From CANLBN01 sp965230205 (lineage in GTDB: Bacteria; Pseudomonadota; Gammaproteobacteria; Pseudomonadales; Cellvibrionaceae), in NCBI GenBank assembly GCA_965230205.1, contig OZ245996.1, positions 1,302,001-1,366,000 of the forward strand: a stretch of 64,000 bases of DNA, written 5' to 3'. Made by a program: the position numbers and the translations under genes. The notes beneath the pieces are model-generated. The model was not told where the DNA came from. It worked only from the letters and a program-made list of their open reading frames with translations, and made no database searches. Numbering within the stretch: the first letter of the stretch is position 1; each line of letters begins with the position of its first letter. This document shows positions 1 to 8,021 of the stretch, in pieces.

Positions 1-1875
1 CAATAACGATACTGCGGCAGGCGTCACTCCTGGTATCCGACTCGCTCTTCCCAAATTATCAGGCCTATGATCTGACAGCTTCTGTTTGATTTCATTGGAT
101 AGACCTTCCACCACCGTATAATCAAACTCTTCCGGTAGCGGCGTCGTTTCGTGCTGCCTTAAACGCGCAATTTCTTCTGTCTGTCGATCAATATAGCCCG
201 CGTACTTAGCGCTTATTTCGACTTGCTCCAATACTTGCCATGTTAGTTGTGGCGATATCTCTGTTTTTTCTTTTTCTGGATTCGTTTTAGCCACGCCTAA
301 GCCCTGGAGGTCAGTAGAATTTAACTCAGGGCGCTTTAGCAATTCATATAGATTGTACTCTCGCGTTAATGGCGATTTAAGTTTTGGCTCTAAAATGCTC
401 GCTTCCGCACTTTTGGGCTGAACCCAGGTAGATTTTAAGCGCTGCTCTTCTTGAGCAATCGCCTCGCACTTCTCATTAAATGCTTGCCAGCGAGCGTCAT
501 CAATCAAACCAAAGCCGTGGGCTATTTCGGTCAAACGTAGATCGGCATTATCTTCCCTCAGCAGTAAACGGTATTCTGCTCGGCTAGTAAACATCCGATA
601 AGGTTCTTGTGTTCCCATAGTGATCAGATCATCGACGAGCACCCCCGTATATGCCTGGTCTCGACGTGGGCTCCAAGGGTCTTTTTCTTGAACTCGCAAA
701 GCGGCATTTAATCCAGCTAATAGTCCCTGGGCGCCGGCTTCTTCATAACCAGTTGTCCCGTTAATTTGCCCAGCAAAGTACAAACCGTTAATACAATGGG
801 TTTCAAGGCTAGGCTTTAAATCCTGAGGGTTGAAAAAATCGTATTCGATGGCATAGCCCGGGCGCATAATATGGGCATTTTCAAAGCCTTTGATCGAGCG
901 CACCAGTTGTATTTGCACATCGAAAGGTAAGCTTGTCGATATTCCATTGGGGTAGAGCTCATGGGTCTTTAAGCCTTCAGGTTCAATAAAGATCTGGTGA
1001 GAGTGTTTATCGGCAAAACGCTGAACCTTATCTTCAACAGACGGACAATAACGAGGGCCTGTCCCCTCAATAACACCAGTATACAAAGGAGAGCGATCTA
1101 ATCCTTCGCGGATAATATCGTGAGTGCGCTCATTAGTATGGGTGATCCAGCAACAGGTTTGTTCAGGATGATCGTTGACTGACCCCATATAAGACATGAC
1201 GGGTAAAGGATCTTCACCCCATTGTTCCTGCAGCTCGCTAAAATCCACCGATTTTGCATCAATACGCGGCGGTGTTCCTGTTTTCAGGCGATCGACTCGA
1301 AACGGCAACTCACGCAAACGATCAGCTAATGCAATGGAAGGAGGGTCACCCGCGCGACCACCAGAATGATTCTCTAAACCGATATGGATTTTTCCGCCCA
1401 AGAAGGTTCCTGCTGTTAATACCACAGAAGGTGCGTAAAACTTTAAACCCATCTGCGTGACAACACCTTTGACAGTATCCCCTTCGACAATGAGGTCATC
1501 GACAGACTGTTGGAATATTTGTAAGTTTTCTTGGTTTTCTAAAATTTCTCGGACAGCAGCTTTGTAGAGTACGCGATCTGCCTGAGCTCGGGTAGCACGT
1601 ACCGCAGGGCCCTTACGTGCATTTAATATTCGAAATTGTATGCCGCCTTTGTCGGTAGCCACGCCCATCGCGCCGCCCATCGCATCAATTTCTTTGACCA
1701 AATGACTCTTACCAATACCACCGATGGCAGGGTTGCAGGACATTTGCCCCAATGTTTCCACGTTGTGAGTCAGCAATAAGGTCGAACACCCCATTCGAGC
1801 AGCTGCCAAGCACGCTTCCGTACCAGCATGGCCACCACCAATCACAATCACATCGTATTGATGCGGATAAATCAT
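1..1875 (-). CDS. mnmG: tRNA uridine-5-carboxymethylaminomethyl(34) synthesis enzyme MnmG (C-terminus cut by window edge)
   Basis: MnmG is the FAD-dependent partner of MnmE. Together they install the (carboxymethyl)aminomethyl group on the wobble uridine of certain tRNAs in the cytoplasm. The minus-strand translation starts MIYPHQYDVIVIGGGHAGTE, with the FAD-binding GGGHAGTEA loop near the N-terminus, and continues without interruption through the family signatures around GGIGKSHLVKEIDAMGG and the C-terminal helical domain. It runs off the left edge after 625 codons, so only about the last ten residues of a protein of usual length (about 630) are missing. The ATG at 1873-1875 gives the normal family N-terminus. 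In many gammaproteobacteria oriC lies just upstream of this gene, which fits the DnaA-box cluster at 2785-3144. Confidence 0.97.
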   Translation of the reverse strand, partial: MIYPHQYDVIVIGGGHAGTEACLAAARMGCSTLLLTHNVETLGQMSCNPAIGGIGKSHLVKEIDAMGGAMGVATDKGGIQFRILNARKGPAVRATRAQADRVLYKAAVREILENQENLQIFQQSVDDLIVEGDTVKGVVTQMGLKFYAPSVVLTAGTFLGGKIHIGLENHSGGRAGDPPSIALADRLRELPFRVDRLKTGTPPRIDAKSVDFSELQEQWGEDPLPVMSYMGSVNDHPEQTCCWITHTNERTHDIIREGLDRSPLYTGVIEGTGPRYCPSVEDKVQRFADKHSHQIFIEPEGLKTHELYPNGISTSLPFDVQIQLVRSIKGFENAHIMRPGYAIEYDFFNPQDLKPSLETHCINGLYFAGQINGTTGYEEAGAQGLLAGLNAALRVQEKDPWSPRRDQAYTGVLVDDLITMGTQEPYRMFTSRAEYRLLLREDNADLRLTEIAHGFGLIDDARWQAFNEKCEAIAQEEQRLKSTWVQPKSAEASILEPKLKSPLTREYNLYELLKRPELNSTDLQGLGVAKTNPEKEKTEISPQLTWQVLEQVEISAKYAGYIDRQTEEIARLRQHETTPLPEEFDYTVVEGLSNEIKQKLSDHRPDNLGRASRIPGVTPAAVSLL

Positions 1876-2080
1876 GAAAACCTCGTTTTAAGTATTCTCG
1901 TTTTAAGCACTATTGTCACAGTGTGTCACGGAGTTAAAATAAAAAACCCGGTATTATAGGGAGACTCGATAAATTGAGCAAAAGTTATTCAGCATTAATG
2001 GCTTTTTTCAAACGTAAAATCGTTTTTAACCGTCATCAGACAATTTGTTGATGACATTCAAAATCCACAAGGTAGGTGAG

Positions 2081-2617
2081 ATGAGCATTTCCATTAAATT
2101 ATTACCCAAACTGAGTGTTATTGTTATTGCTGCTGTCATTACGGCAGCCTGTGGTGGTTTATCCAGTTCTGATGACCCTGAATTAAACCGATTTGAAATT
2201 AGAGACACCAGTGGCTCAGATTCTGCAACGGCTCCTGAATCTGAGATCAGCTTGTCAGCCGGGGAAAACGATGGTGAATTTGAGCTGTATTGGGATATTG
2301 ATACGGATGATGATTACAGCTATGAAGTCAGAATCAATGATAGAGACAGTATGACCGGTAGTTTGCAAATTTTTTCTGACCGATGTGATCCCGATGATTC
2401 ATGCCATGATAATCAACAACTGGATTGCGAATACCGCAATGATGGTGATGACTTAGAAATTATCTGTGAGGACTCCAGTGATGATGAAGAAACAACAAAT
2501 ATTAACCTCATCGTGGATGATGATGACCTACCTGAAGATCTCTACTTTATTTTAGAAACTTGTGATCCTTTTGGCTTTGATTGTGAAGATCAATCAGTGA
2601 AAGTTGAATTTCGTTAA
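2081..2617 (+). CDS. Small acidic putative lipoprotein, family not recognised
   Basis: This 178-residue protein is not assignable to a family I know. Starting at the ATG at 2081, which follows a GGTGAG ribosome-binding sequence better placed than that of the upstream ATG at 2045, it has a short basic stretch, a hydrophobic segment and then ITAACGG with Cys24. This looks like a lipoprotein signal peptide with a slightly atypical lipobox (T at -3). The mature part is very rich in Asp, Glu and Ser and contains several cysteines in CxnC arrangements (near CDPDDSC and the C-terminal CDPFGFDC), suggesting a disulphide-bonded, probably beta-rich extracytoplasmic domain. It sits alone on the plus strand between minus-strand mnmG and mnmE and ends at a good terminator, so it is a self-contained unit. 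Confidence 0.7.
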   Translation: MSISIKLLPKLSVIVIAAVITAACGGLSSSDDPELNRFEIRDTSGSDSATAPESEISLSAGENDGEFELYWDIDTDDDYSYEVRINDRDSMTGSLQIFSDRCDPDDSCHDNQQLDCEYRNDGDDLEIICEDSSDDEETTNINLIVDDDDLPEDLYFILETCDPFGFDCEDQSVKVEFR

Positions 2618-2641
2618 ATTCAATATTCTCTTTTTCATTTT

Positions 2642-2668
2642 AAAAAGCACATACTCATGTGCTTTTTT
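2642..2668 (+). terminator. Rho-independent terminator after the lipoprotein gene
   Basis: AAAAGCACAT and ATGTGCTTTT form a 10-bp stem with a 5-base ACTCA-type loop, and the right arm runs into six T residues. It lies 25 bases after the stop codon of the lipoprotein gene and is correctly oriented to end its transcript before the putative origin region. Confidence 0.85.
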
Positions 2669-2684
2669 ATGTCCATTAAAAAAT

Positions 2685-3144
2685 TATTATTCTTTATTAC
2701 TTATTAATAAATAGATAAATAAATAAAGATCCTTTTAAATACCTATTACTTATTATTAATGATGTTATTAGGGAAGCCGTTTTCTGTGAATAATTTACTT
2801 TTATTTATATAAAACAATAGGTTATATAAATGATAACTATTAGGATGGGATGCGTAGAGACAGGGGTATTAGGTTTTAACAAACTGTCTTTAAGAGAAAA
2901 TAACTATAGTACATTTTAATGAGCTTATTTTTATCCAGCTCATATTCAAGGTAGTTTCAGTAGATATACACAGTTTTATAAACTAAGGCTGGAGCAACCA
3001 AAACCTAATTTATGAAATATTGAGTAAAATCAAATAATTACAGGGGAAACCTGTGAATTAATGTGAATAAGTGTGTGTAAGTAGAATAGTTTAGAGAAAT
3101 ATTCAGTAGATTTTGTGGATAAGTGACTGTTTTTCTGTGGATAG
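2685..3144. other. oriC: Candidate replication origin (oriC): AT-rich block plus same-orientation DnaA-box cluster
   Basis: The 552-base gap between the lipoprotein gene and mnmE contains no convincing gene. Its left part (about 2685-2830) is almost pure A/T and carries a direct repeat TATTACTTATTA at 2695-2706 and 2744-2755, plus GATCCTTTTAAAT at 2728-2740, which recalls the 13-mers of an unwinding element. Matches to the DnaA box TTATCCACA, all read as TGTGGATAA on the plus strand, are 3114-3122 (9/9), 3136-3144 TGTGGATAG (8/9), 3062-3070 and 2785-2793 TGTGAATAA (8/9), with weaker 7/9 matches at 3052-3060 and 3072-3080. An unwinding region next to co-oriented boxes beside mnmG is the layout of the enterobacterial and Vibrio oriC. 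The rpmH-dnaA gap is the competing candidate. Confidence 0.6.
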
Positions 3145-3169
3145 CTGGTGATAACTTAATTGATGAGAT

Positions 3170-4579
3170 TTATTTACCAATGCAAAAACTGGAAAATATT
3201 TTTCCAAGCAAGTCGTCTGCGGTGACCTCCCCTGTAATTTCTCCCAGCGCATATTGTGCTTGTCGAAGGTCTTCAGCCACTAATTCTCCAGCGCCTGCTT
3301 TGAGTTGATCAGTGGCGTAATCAATATGTTCCTGTGCGCTTTTTAAGGCATCCAGATGGCGACGACGTGCGGTAAAGCTGCCCTCGTTGGCATGTTGGTA
3401 GCCCATCACGGCTTTTAGGTGGGAGACTAATGATTCGATTCCATCCCCTTTTTTAGCAGAGATAAACAGTTGCGGTATATCGTTTGTTATTGAATCAAAG
3501 GGTTTGTTTGTATTCGGTGGATCGATAAGGTCACTTTTATTATAAATTAGCGTAATTCGTGAATGTTCGAGGATTTTTTCTGAATGTTCCCGACCAAATT
3601 GAGGAATCAGCTCATCGAGGGACTGTGCTGCTATAGGTTGGCTAGCGTCAACTAATAGAAGGATACGGTCTGCTTTATCGATTTCAGTCCAGGCCCTTTC
3701 CATCCCCATTTTTTCGACTTGATCACCGCCTTCTCGTAAACCAGCAGTATCGATAATATGTAGAGGCATGCCATCCAAATGAATATGTTCTCTCAATACA
3801 TCCCTTGTGGTGCCAGGGATGTCTGTCACAATCGCTGAATCACGTCCTGCCAGGGCATTAAGCAGGCTGGATTTACCGGCGTTAGGTTTACCGGCAATCA
3901 CTACCGTCATGCCTTCTCGTAAGATTACACCTTGCTTTGCTTCGTTAAAGACTTGGGTCAGTGTTGTCTGTAGTTGATCAATTCCGGTAAAGAGTGTTTC
4001 GTCGTTAAGAAAATCAATTTCTTCCTCGGGAAAATCAATAGCTGCTTCGATATACATGCGAAGATGTGTGATTTTATCGACAAGCTCTCTGATTTTATCG
4101 GAGAAAACCCCTTGTAATGAATGAATGGCATTGCGCGCAGCCTGTTCACTGCTGGCATTAATGAGGTCAGCAATAGCTTCGGCCTGAGCTAAATCCATCT
4201 TATCGTTAAGAAATGCTCTTTCAGAAAACTCGCCTGGCTGAGCTAGTCTGACGCCTTTGATGGCTATCACAGCGTTAAGTAGCTGATCTAAAACAACAGG
4301 GCCACCATGGCCTTGAAGTTCTAAGACATCCTCACCGGTAAATGAATGGGGGTTAGGGAAAAAGAGGGCCAAGCCTTGATCAATAACCTCTCCTGTTACT
4401 GGATGAAAAAAATCACCATAGTGTGCATGGCGAGGGGTGAGTGTTTGTTGAGTGAGGATTTTGGCAATAGGCTTGGCTTGTGGGCCCGATAATCGAATAA
4501 TACCGACGCTGCCACGCCCTGGCGCAGTGGCAATAGCAGCAATGGTATCTTTAATAACAGCATCTTGAGAGTTAACCAT
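3170..4579 (-). CDS. mnmE: tRNA modification GTPase MnmE
   Basis: MnmE is the GTPase partner of MnmG in wobble-uridine modification. The 469-residue protein has the expected order. An N-terminal tetrahydrofolate-binding domain starts near DTIAAIATAPGRGSVGIIRL. It is followed by a helical domain and an inserted G domain with the P-loop GKPNAGKSSLLNAL, DIPGTTRD, the DTAGLRE switch II and NKSD. The protein ends with the conserved C-terminal FCIGK, whose cysteine is needed for modification. Length is normal for the family. It lies downstream of yidC on the same strand with a 48-base gap and is likely co-transcribed with the rpmH-rnpA-yidD-yidC run. Its 3' end borders the DnaA-box cluster. Confidence 0.98.
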   Translation of the reverse strand: MVNSQDAVIKDTIAAIATAPGRGSVGIIRLSGPQAKPIAKILTQQTLTPRHAHYGDFFHPVTGEVIDQGLALFFPNPHSFTGEDVLELQGHGGPVVLDQLLNAVIAIKGVRLAQPGEFSERAFLNDKMDLAQAEAIADLINASSEQAARNAIHSLQGVFSDKIRELVDKITHLRMYIEAAIDFPEEEIDFLNDETLFTGIDQLQTTLTQVFNEAKQGVILREGMTVVIAGKPNAGKSSLLNALAGRDSAIVTDIPGTTRDVLREHIHLDGMPLHIIDTAGLREGGDQVEKMGMERAWTEIDKADRILLLVDASQPIAAQSLDELIPQFGREHSEKILEHSRITLIYNKSDLIDPPNTNKPFDSITNDIPQLFISAKKGDGIESLVSHLKAVMGYQHANEGSFTARRRHLDALKSAQEHIDYATDQLKAGAGELVAEDLRQAQYALGEITGEVTADDLLGKIFSSFCIGK

Positions 4580-4627
4580 ATTTGGACTCTTAGATTACAG
4601 ATAAGTCGCGTTTAATTTTTCGCAGTA

Positions 4628-6334
4628 TTAATCCTGTGCTTCAATTTTACGAGTAATAATATATTGCTGAATAATTGATAAGGTATTGTTGGTTACCCAG
4701 TAAATAACCAAACCAGCCGGGAACCATAAGAACATAAAAGTAAAAGCAACAGGCATCCATTGCATAATCTTGGCTTGCATTGGATCTGGTGGTGTTGGGT
4801 TCAGTTTTTGCTGAATATACATGGTGGCACCCATCAGCAGAGGGAAAATGAAATAAGGATCCATAACTGACAGATCCGTAATCCATAAAGCAAAAGGTGC
4901 ATGGCGCAACTCGACGCTTTCCATCAGTACCCAGTAGAGAGAAATGAACACCGGCATCTGAATTAAAATAGGAAGACAGCCACCCATGGGGTTCACTTTT
5001 TCCTTTTTATAGAGCTTCATCATCTCTTGAGACATTTTTTGTTTGTCATCACCGATGCGTTCTTTAAGCTCTTTTAATTTAGGCGAGAGTTTGCGCATTT
5101 TAGCCATGGACCGGTAGCTCATGGCGGATGGGTAGAAGAAGATTGCCTTGATAATAATTGTCAATGCAATAATTGACCATCCCCAATTGCCTAAATAGCT
5201 ATGGAGAAAGTCGAGTAAATGGAATAATGGTTTGGCAATCCACCATAACCAGCCAAAATCGATAGTCAGATCAAAGTTTTCAGCAATAATCTCTAATTGA
5301 TCAATATCCTTAGGGCCGACATAGAAGCGGGTGCTAATTTCAGATTGGCTACCTGGGCTAACAACCGTTTGTGGGCCGATGAAACCCAGTAAATACATAT
5401 CCTGATTTCTTAATTTCTTAAGGAAAAACTTATTGGTATCTTCTTTTTCTGGTACCCAGGCACTGGTGAAATAGTGTTGCACCATAGCAACCCAACCACC
5501 CTTAATTGAGAACTCTTCATTCTTGTCTGATAAGTCATCAAAGTTTAATTTTTGGTATTTTTCATCTTCTCGTGTCGTTGCTGCTCCGACATAAGGATTC
5601 ACACCAAAACCAGAATCAGCCGCTGCCGGCGGTTGGTGACTATCACGCTTGATTTGACCATAAAGATTAGCTTGCCAAGCAGTAGCACTTTGGTTGTTAA
5701 TTAAGTAATCAATATCGATCACATATTTATTACTAGTAAACGTAAAACGTTTAGTAATCTTGACGCCGTCTTGATCCAGCTCTAAGTCGATGACTAACGT
5801 GTCTTGCCCTTCTTCTAACTTATACGATGATTGTGATGCTGAGAACAACGGTCGGCCTGCAGCAGTATCAGTGCCATTGGTCCCTATCAAACCACTTTGA
5901 GCAATATAAGTTGTTGTTTGTGTACGGTCTAATAGAGTAAAGCCTTTTTCACCATTTAATCGTATTTTGTGAAGTGGTAAAACGGCTTGGACAATATCGC
6001 CTCCTCGACGATCGATCACAATATCTAGTGTATTTGTTGAGACTTTAATCAGTTGCGAATTGTTGGTTTGTAGTGGGTTAGCAACCACAGGTGCATTATT
6101 ATTTGCAGTGGGAGCTGTTGGTAATTCCGACGTTTCTGGCGCTGGAGCAACAGGAATTGTTGTGCTGTTAGCGACCGCAGTATTATTACCATTATCTTGT
6201 GGAACGCTGACGATACTTTCATTGCTTTCGGCATTTAGTAGTTCTTTATTTGCTTTAAATTCATTCCACTTGAATAGAAGAACGAATGAAAGTACAACGA
6301 TGCCGCCTATATAAGCTAGTTTTTGCCAATCCAT
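4628..6334 (-). CDS. yidC: Membrane protein insertase YidC
   Basis: YidC inserts and folds inner-membrane proteins, alone or with SecYEG. The 568-residue protein begins with one membrane segment (IGGIVVLSFVLLF). A long periplasmic beta-sandwich domain typical of gram-negative YidC follows a Pro/Ala/Asn-rich linker. The C-terminal 60 kDa inner-membrane domain then has five more hydrophobic segments, including the NPMGGCLPILIQMPVFISLY signature and the conserved tail around WLWFPAGLVIYW. It is in the standard place between yidD and mnmE. Length agrees with the E. coli family (about 550 residues). Confidence 0.97.
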   Translation of the reverse strand: MDWQKLAYIGGIVVLSFVLLFKWNEFKANKELLNAESNESIVSVPQDNGNNTAVANSTTIPVAPAPETSELPTAPTANNNAPVVANPLQTNNSQLIKVSTNTLDIVIDRRGGDIVQAVLPLHKIRLNGEKGFTLLDRTQTTTYIAQSGLIGTNGTDTAAGRPLFSASQSSYKLEEGQDTLVIDLELDQDGVKITKRFTFTSNKYVIDIDYLINNQSATAWQANLYGQIKRDSHQPPAAADSGFGVNPYVGAATTREDEKYQKLNFDDLSDKNEEFSIKGGWVAMVQHYFTSAWVPEKEDTNKFFLKKLRNQDMYLLGFIGPQTVVSPGSQSEISTRFYVGPKDIDQLEIIAENFDLTIDFGWLWWIAKPLFHLLDFLHSYLGNWGWSIIALTIIIKAIFFYPSAMSYRSMAKMRKLSPKLKELKERIGDDKQKMSQEMMKLYKKEKVNPMGGCLPILIQMPVFISLYWVLMESVELRHAPFALWITDLSVMDPYFIFPLLMGATMYIQQKLNPTPPDPMQAKIMQWMPVAFTFMFLWFPAGLVIYWVTNNTLSIIQQYIITRKIEAQD

Positions 6335-6413
6335 CTTTTACTACCAGTATTTAAAATGTGTTGATTTGAGATCTGTCATGGGAATATGTTCATTTAGTGA
6401 TGAAAAATCTCAA

Positions 6414-6680
6414 TTATTTCTTATCTGACTCAGGTAAGAGGTCGATACCACCTTTATGCCAGGGGTTACATTTAAGGATTCTCTTCAGTGTTAACCAAGA
6501 ACCTTTAATAAAGCCAAATTGTTTGTAAGCGTCCATTGCATAGTGAGAGCAACTCGGGGTAAACCGACATTGGTTGCCGATCCAGGGGCTCGCAATCAAC
6601 TGATAGCCACGGATGCATTTGATAGCAATGGCGGCAGGTAAATCCTTTAATTGGAAGCTTTGTTTTGGATTTTTTGCCAT
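6414..6680 (-). CDS. yidD: Membrane protein insertion efficiency factor YidD
   Basis: YidD is a small membrane-associated protein thought to assist YidC-dependent insertion. The 88-residue product contains the family core: YQLIASPWIG, then CRFTPSCSHYAMDAY, with the paired cysteines and the Tyr-Ala signature, and the C-terminal RILKCNPWHKGGIDLLP. The gene overlaps the 3' end of rnpA by 34 bases in another frame, a common arrangement that suggests translational coupling. It precedes yidC with an 80-base gap. Confidence 0.95.
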   Translation of the reverse strand: MAKNPKQSFQLKDLPAAIAIKCIRGYQLIASPWIGNQCRFTPSCSHYAMDAYKQFGFIKGSWLTLKRILKCNPWHKGGIDLLPESDKK

Positions 6681-7042
6681 AGTTGATCTAGAAGCTGGTG
6701 AATATCGGCGTTATCGAGTTTATCCAGTCCTTTTCGGGCCAGCACTATAGCATCTATTCCTGGAAGTTGGTGCTGTCGTTGCCGAAAACTTTCTCTAATC
6801 TGCCGTTTAATACGATTGCGCTCTACTGCTAAGCGAATATTTTTTTTAGCGATGACTAAACCTAATCGAGGTTCGGTAGTTTTATTAGCTCTGGCTAGAA
6901 TTAAGCAATGACGGTGAGATGCTCGGAAGGTTGCTTCAGCAAACACCCATCCAAAATCTTTTGAATTGAGAAGACGCCTAGATTTTGGCAATGACAAAGG
7001 TCTGGTGAACATAGGGTTCATACTGAAAAGGGTACAGACCAT
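6647..7042 (-). CDS. rnpA: Ribonuclease P protein component RnpA
   Basis: RnpA is the protein subunit of RNase P, which matures tRNA 5' ends. The family signature is clear: FTRPLSLPKSRRLLNSKDF at the N-terminus, the RLGLVIAKKN strand and the RNA-binding block AVERNRIKRQIRESFR. Three in-frame ATGs are possible (7042, 7021 and 7012), none with a strong ribosome-binding sequence. The family's usual start near FTRPL favours 7021 or 7012, but the longest form is listed. The gene lies 104 bases after rpmH, and this spacer contains a long imperfect palindrome. Confidence 0.95.
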   Translation of the reverse strand: MVCTLFSMNPMFTRPLSLPKSRRLLNSKDFGWVFAEATFRASHRHCLILARANKTTEPRLGLVIAKKNIRLAVERNRIKRQIRESFRQRQHQLPGIDAIVLARKGLDKLDNADIHQLLDQLWQKIQNKASN

Positions 7043-7073
7043 TCGCCAACAAAGAACACTGTTAATACATCAG

Positions 7074-7129
7074 CTAACGAAAGGTATTGGAATTCACATT
7101 AATATTATTAGTGGCAATACTTTCGTTAG
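7074..7129. repeat. 56-bp imperfect palindrome between rpmH and rnpA
   Basis: CTAACGAAAGGTATTG at 7074-7089 is mirrored by CAATACTTTCGTTAG at 7115-7129 with one missing base. The AT-rich centre can pair further (CACATTAAT against ATTATTAGTG). In the rpmH-rnpA transcript this would fold as one long hairpin. There is no U-run after it on the minus strand, so it looks like a processing or stability element that could set the ratio of L34 to RnpA rather than a full terminator. Confidence 0.7.
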
Positions 7130-7146
7130 TGATAACACTGCTCGAC

Positions 7147-7281
7147 TTAAGCAGCTAAAACCCTACGACCTTTTGCACGACGACGAGCTAGGATTTTACG
7201 GCCAGCTTTAGTAGACATTCTTGCGCGAAAACCATGAGTACGCTTGCGCTTAAGTACGCTTGGCTGGAAAGTTCTTTTCAT
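7147..7281 (-). CDS. rpmH: 50S ribosomal protein L34
   Basis: The 44-residue translation begins MKRTFQPSVLKRKRTHGFRA and ends RAKGRRVLAA. It carries the near-invariant L34 motifs (KRTFQPS, RTHGFRARM, GRKILARRRAKGR). L34 is a small basic protein of the large ribosomal subunit. The ATG is at 7279-7281 and the TAA at 7147-7149. It is the first gene of the leftward run rpmH-rnpA-yidD-yidC-mnmE and faces away from dnaA. Confidence 0.98.
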   Translation of the reverse strand: MKRTFQPSVLKRKRTHGFRARMSTKAGRKILARRRAKGRRVLAA

Positions 7282-7551
7282 GACAAAACCCTGTAGCTAT
7301 ATATGTATATCAATGAACAGCTATTTCCACTAATCACTGCTTGGAAAGCGATTAAAAATAGCCGCACTTAAAAAAAGAGGCGGGATTCTAATGAATTGTG
7401 ACTAAAAAATCAATTATTAGGTGCATTAAACTGATATTTTTTAATCATTATCTGTGAGGCCCTAGTATATGAGGGCTTGGCAGTTAGGGGTTGTTTTATG
7501 CCCTTTAAATTAACGGGATACACACCTTTTTTATTCAGGTTATAAACATGC

Positions 7552-7560
7552 TTATCCACA
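7552..7560 (+). promoter_or_regulatory. Perfect DnaA box
   Basis: TTATCCACA matches the consensus at all nine positions and lies 470 bases before the dnaA start. Confidence 0.75.
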
Positions 7561-7687
7561 GAAAATAAAAAAATATTAACAGTTGACAATGAGCTGTAAT
7601 TTTGAGAAAAGCGATTTTTATTCATAAGCCATTGATTTTAATAAATAAAAAAACCTTATTTAAAATAAAGAATAAAAACTATTTTTT

Positions 7688-7696
7688 TGTGGATAA
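7688..7696 (-). promoter_or_regulatory. Perfect DnaA box
   Basis: TGTGGATAA is the reverse complement of the consensus at all nine positions. It directly follows the A/T-rich tract ending at 7688. Confidence 0.75.
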
Positions 7697-8021
7697 CTAC
7701 CTAAAATAGTTGGTAAATAAAACGTTACGAGAGTAGAATTGTCCGCTTACAGACTTTCTTGATCGATTATTGTTTCAGTATTGTTGTTCAGACACCTACT
7801 AACATCATTATCGCTTACGTAATAACGAGTAATGCCCAAGTGCTTATATAAACAAATACTCAAAAGAAGAAAGCCACGCAACAAAACACCTAAAGTCTAC
7901 GCAATAGATTAACTGATAGGCATGAATATCAGGGGTGATTTTTTAACTATATATCAAGTACATTAATTTCAGATAAATAATACTAATTACAACAGTGAAT
8001 TTGTCTATGGGAGAGTTATCC

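Larger units (their letters stand above)
7282..8021. promoter_or_regulatory. rpmH-dnaA intergenic region with two perfect DnaA boxes (dnaA control region, alternative oriC)
   Basis: This 740-base gap separates the divergent rpmH and dnaA genes and shows no convincing gene. It holds TTATCCACA at 7552-7560 and its reverse complement TGTGGATAA at 7688-7696, both perfect DnaA boxes in opposite orientation. Between them lies a strongly A/T-rich stretch (about 7620-7690). Pseudomonas species have their oriC in this gap, and dnaA autoregulation by DnaA is general, so the boxes may serve either job. Transcription diverges from here, as expected at or near an origin. I could not assign promoters confidently. 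Confidence 0.6.

Noticed and set aside
2026..2208. Minus-strand open frame overlapping the start of the lipoprotein gene
   Set aside because: It is short, lacks a ribosome-binding site and lies antisense to a better-supported gene with signal peptide and terminator.
3123..3308. Small plus-strand open frame starting in the DnaA-box cluster
   Set aside because: Most of it is antisense to the conserved C-terminus of mnmE and its start overlaps a DnaA-like box.
7410..7625. Small open frame in the rpmH-dnaA gap
   Set aside because: It covers a DnaA box, has no recognisable features or ribosome-binding site and lies in an AT-rich control region.
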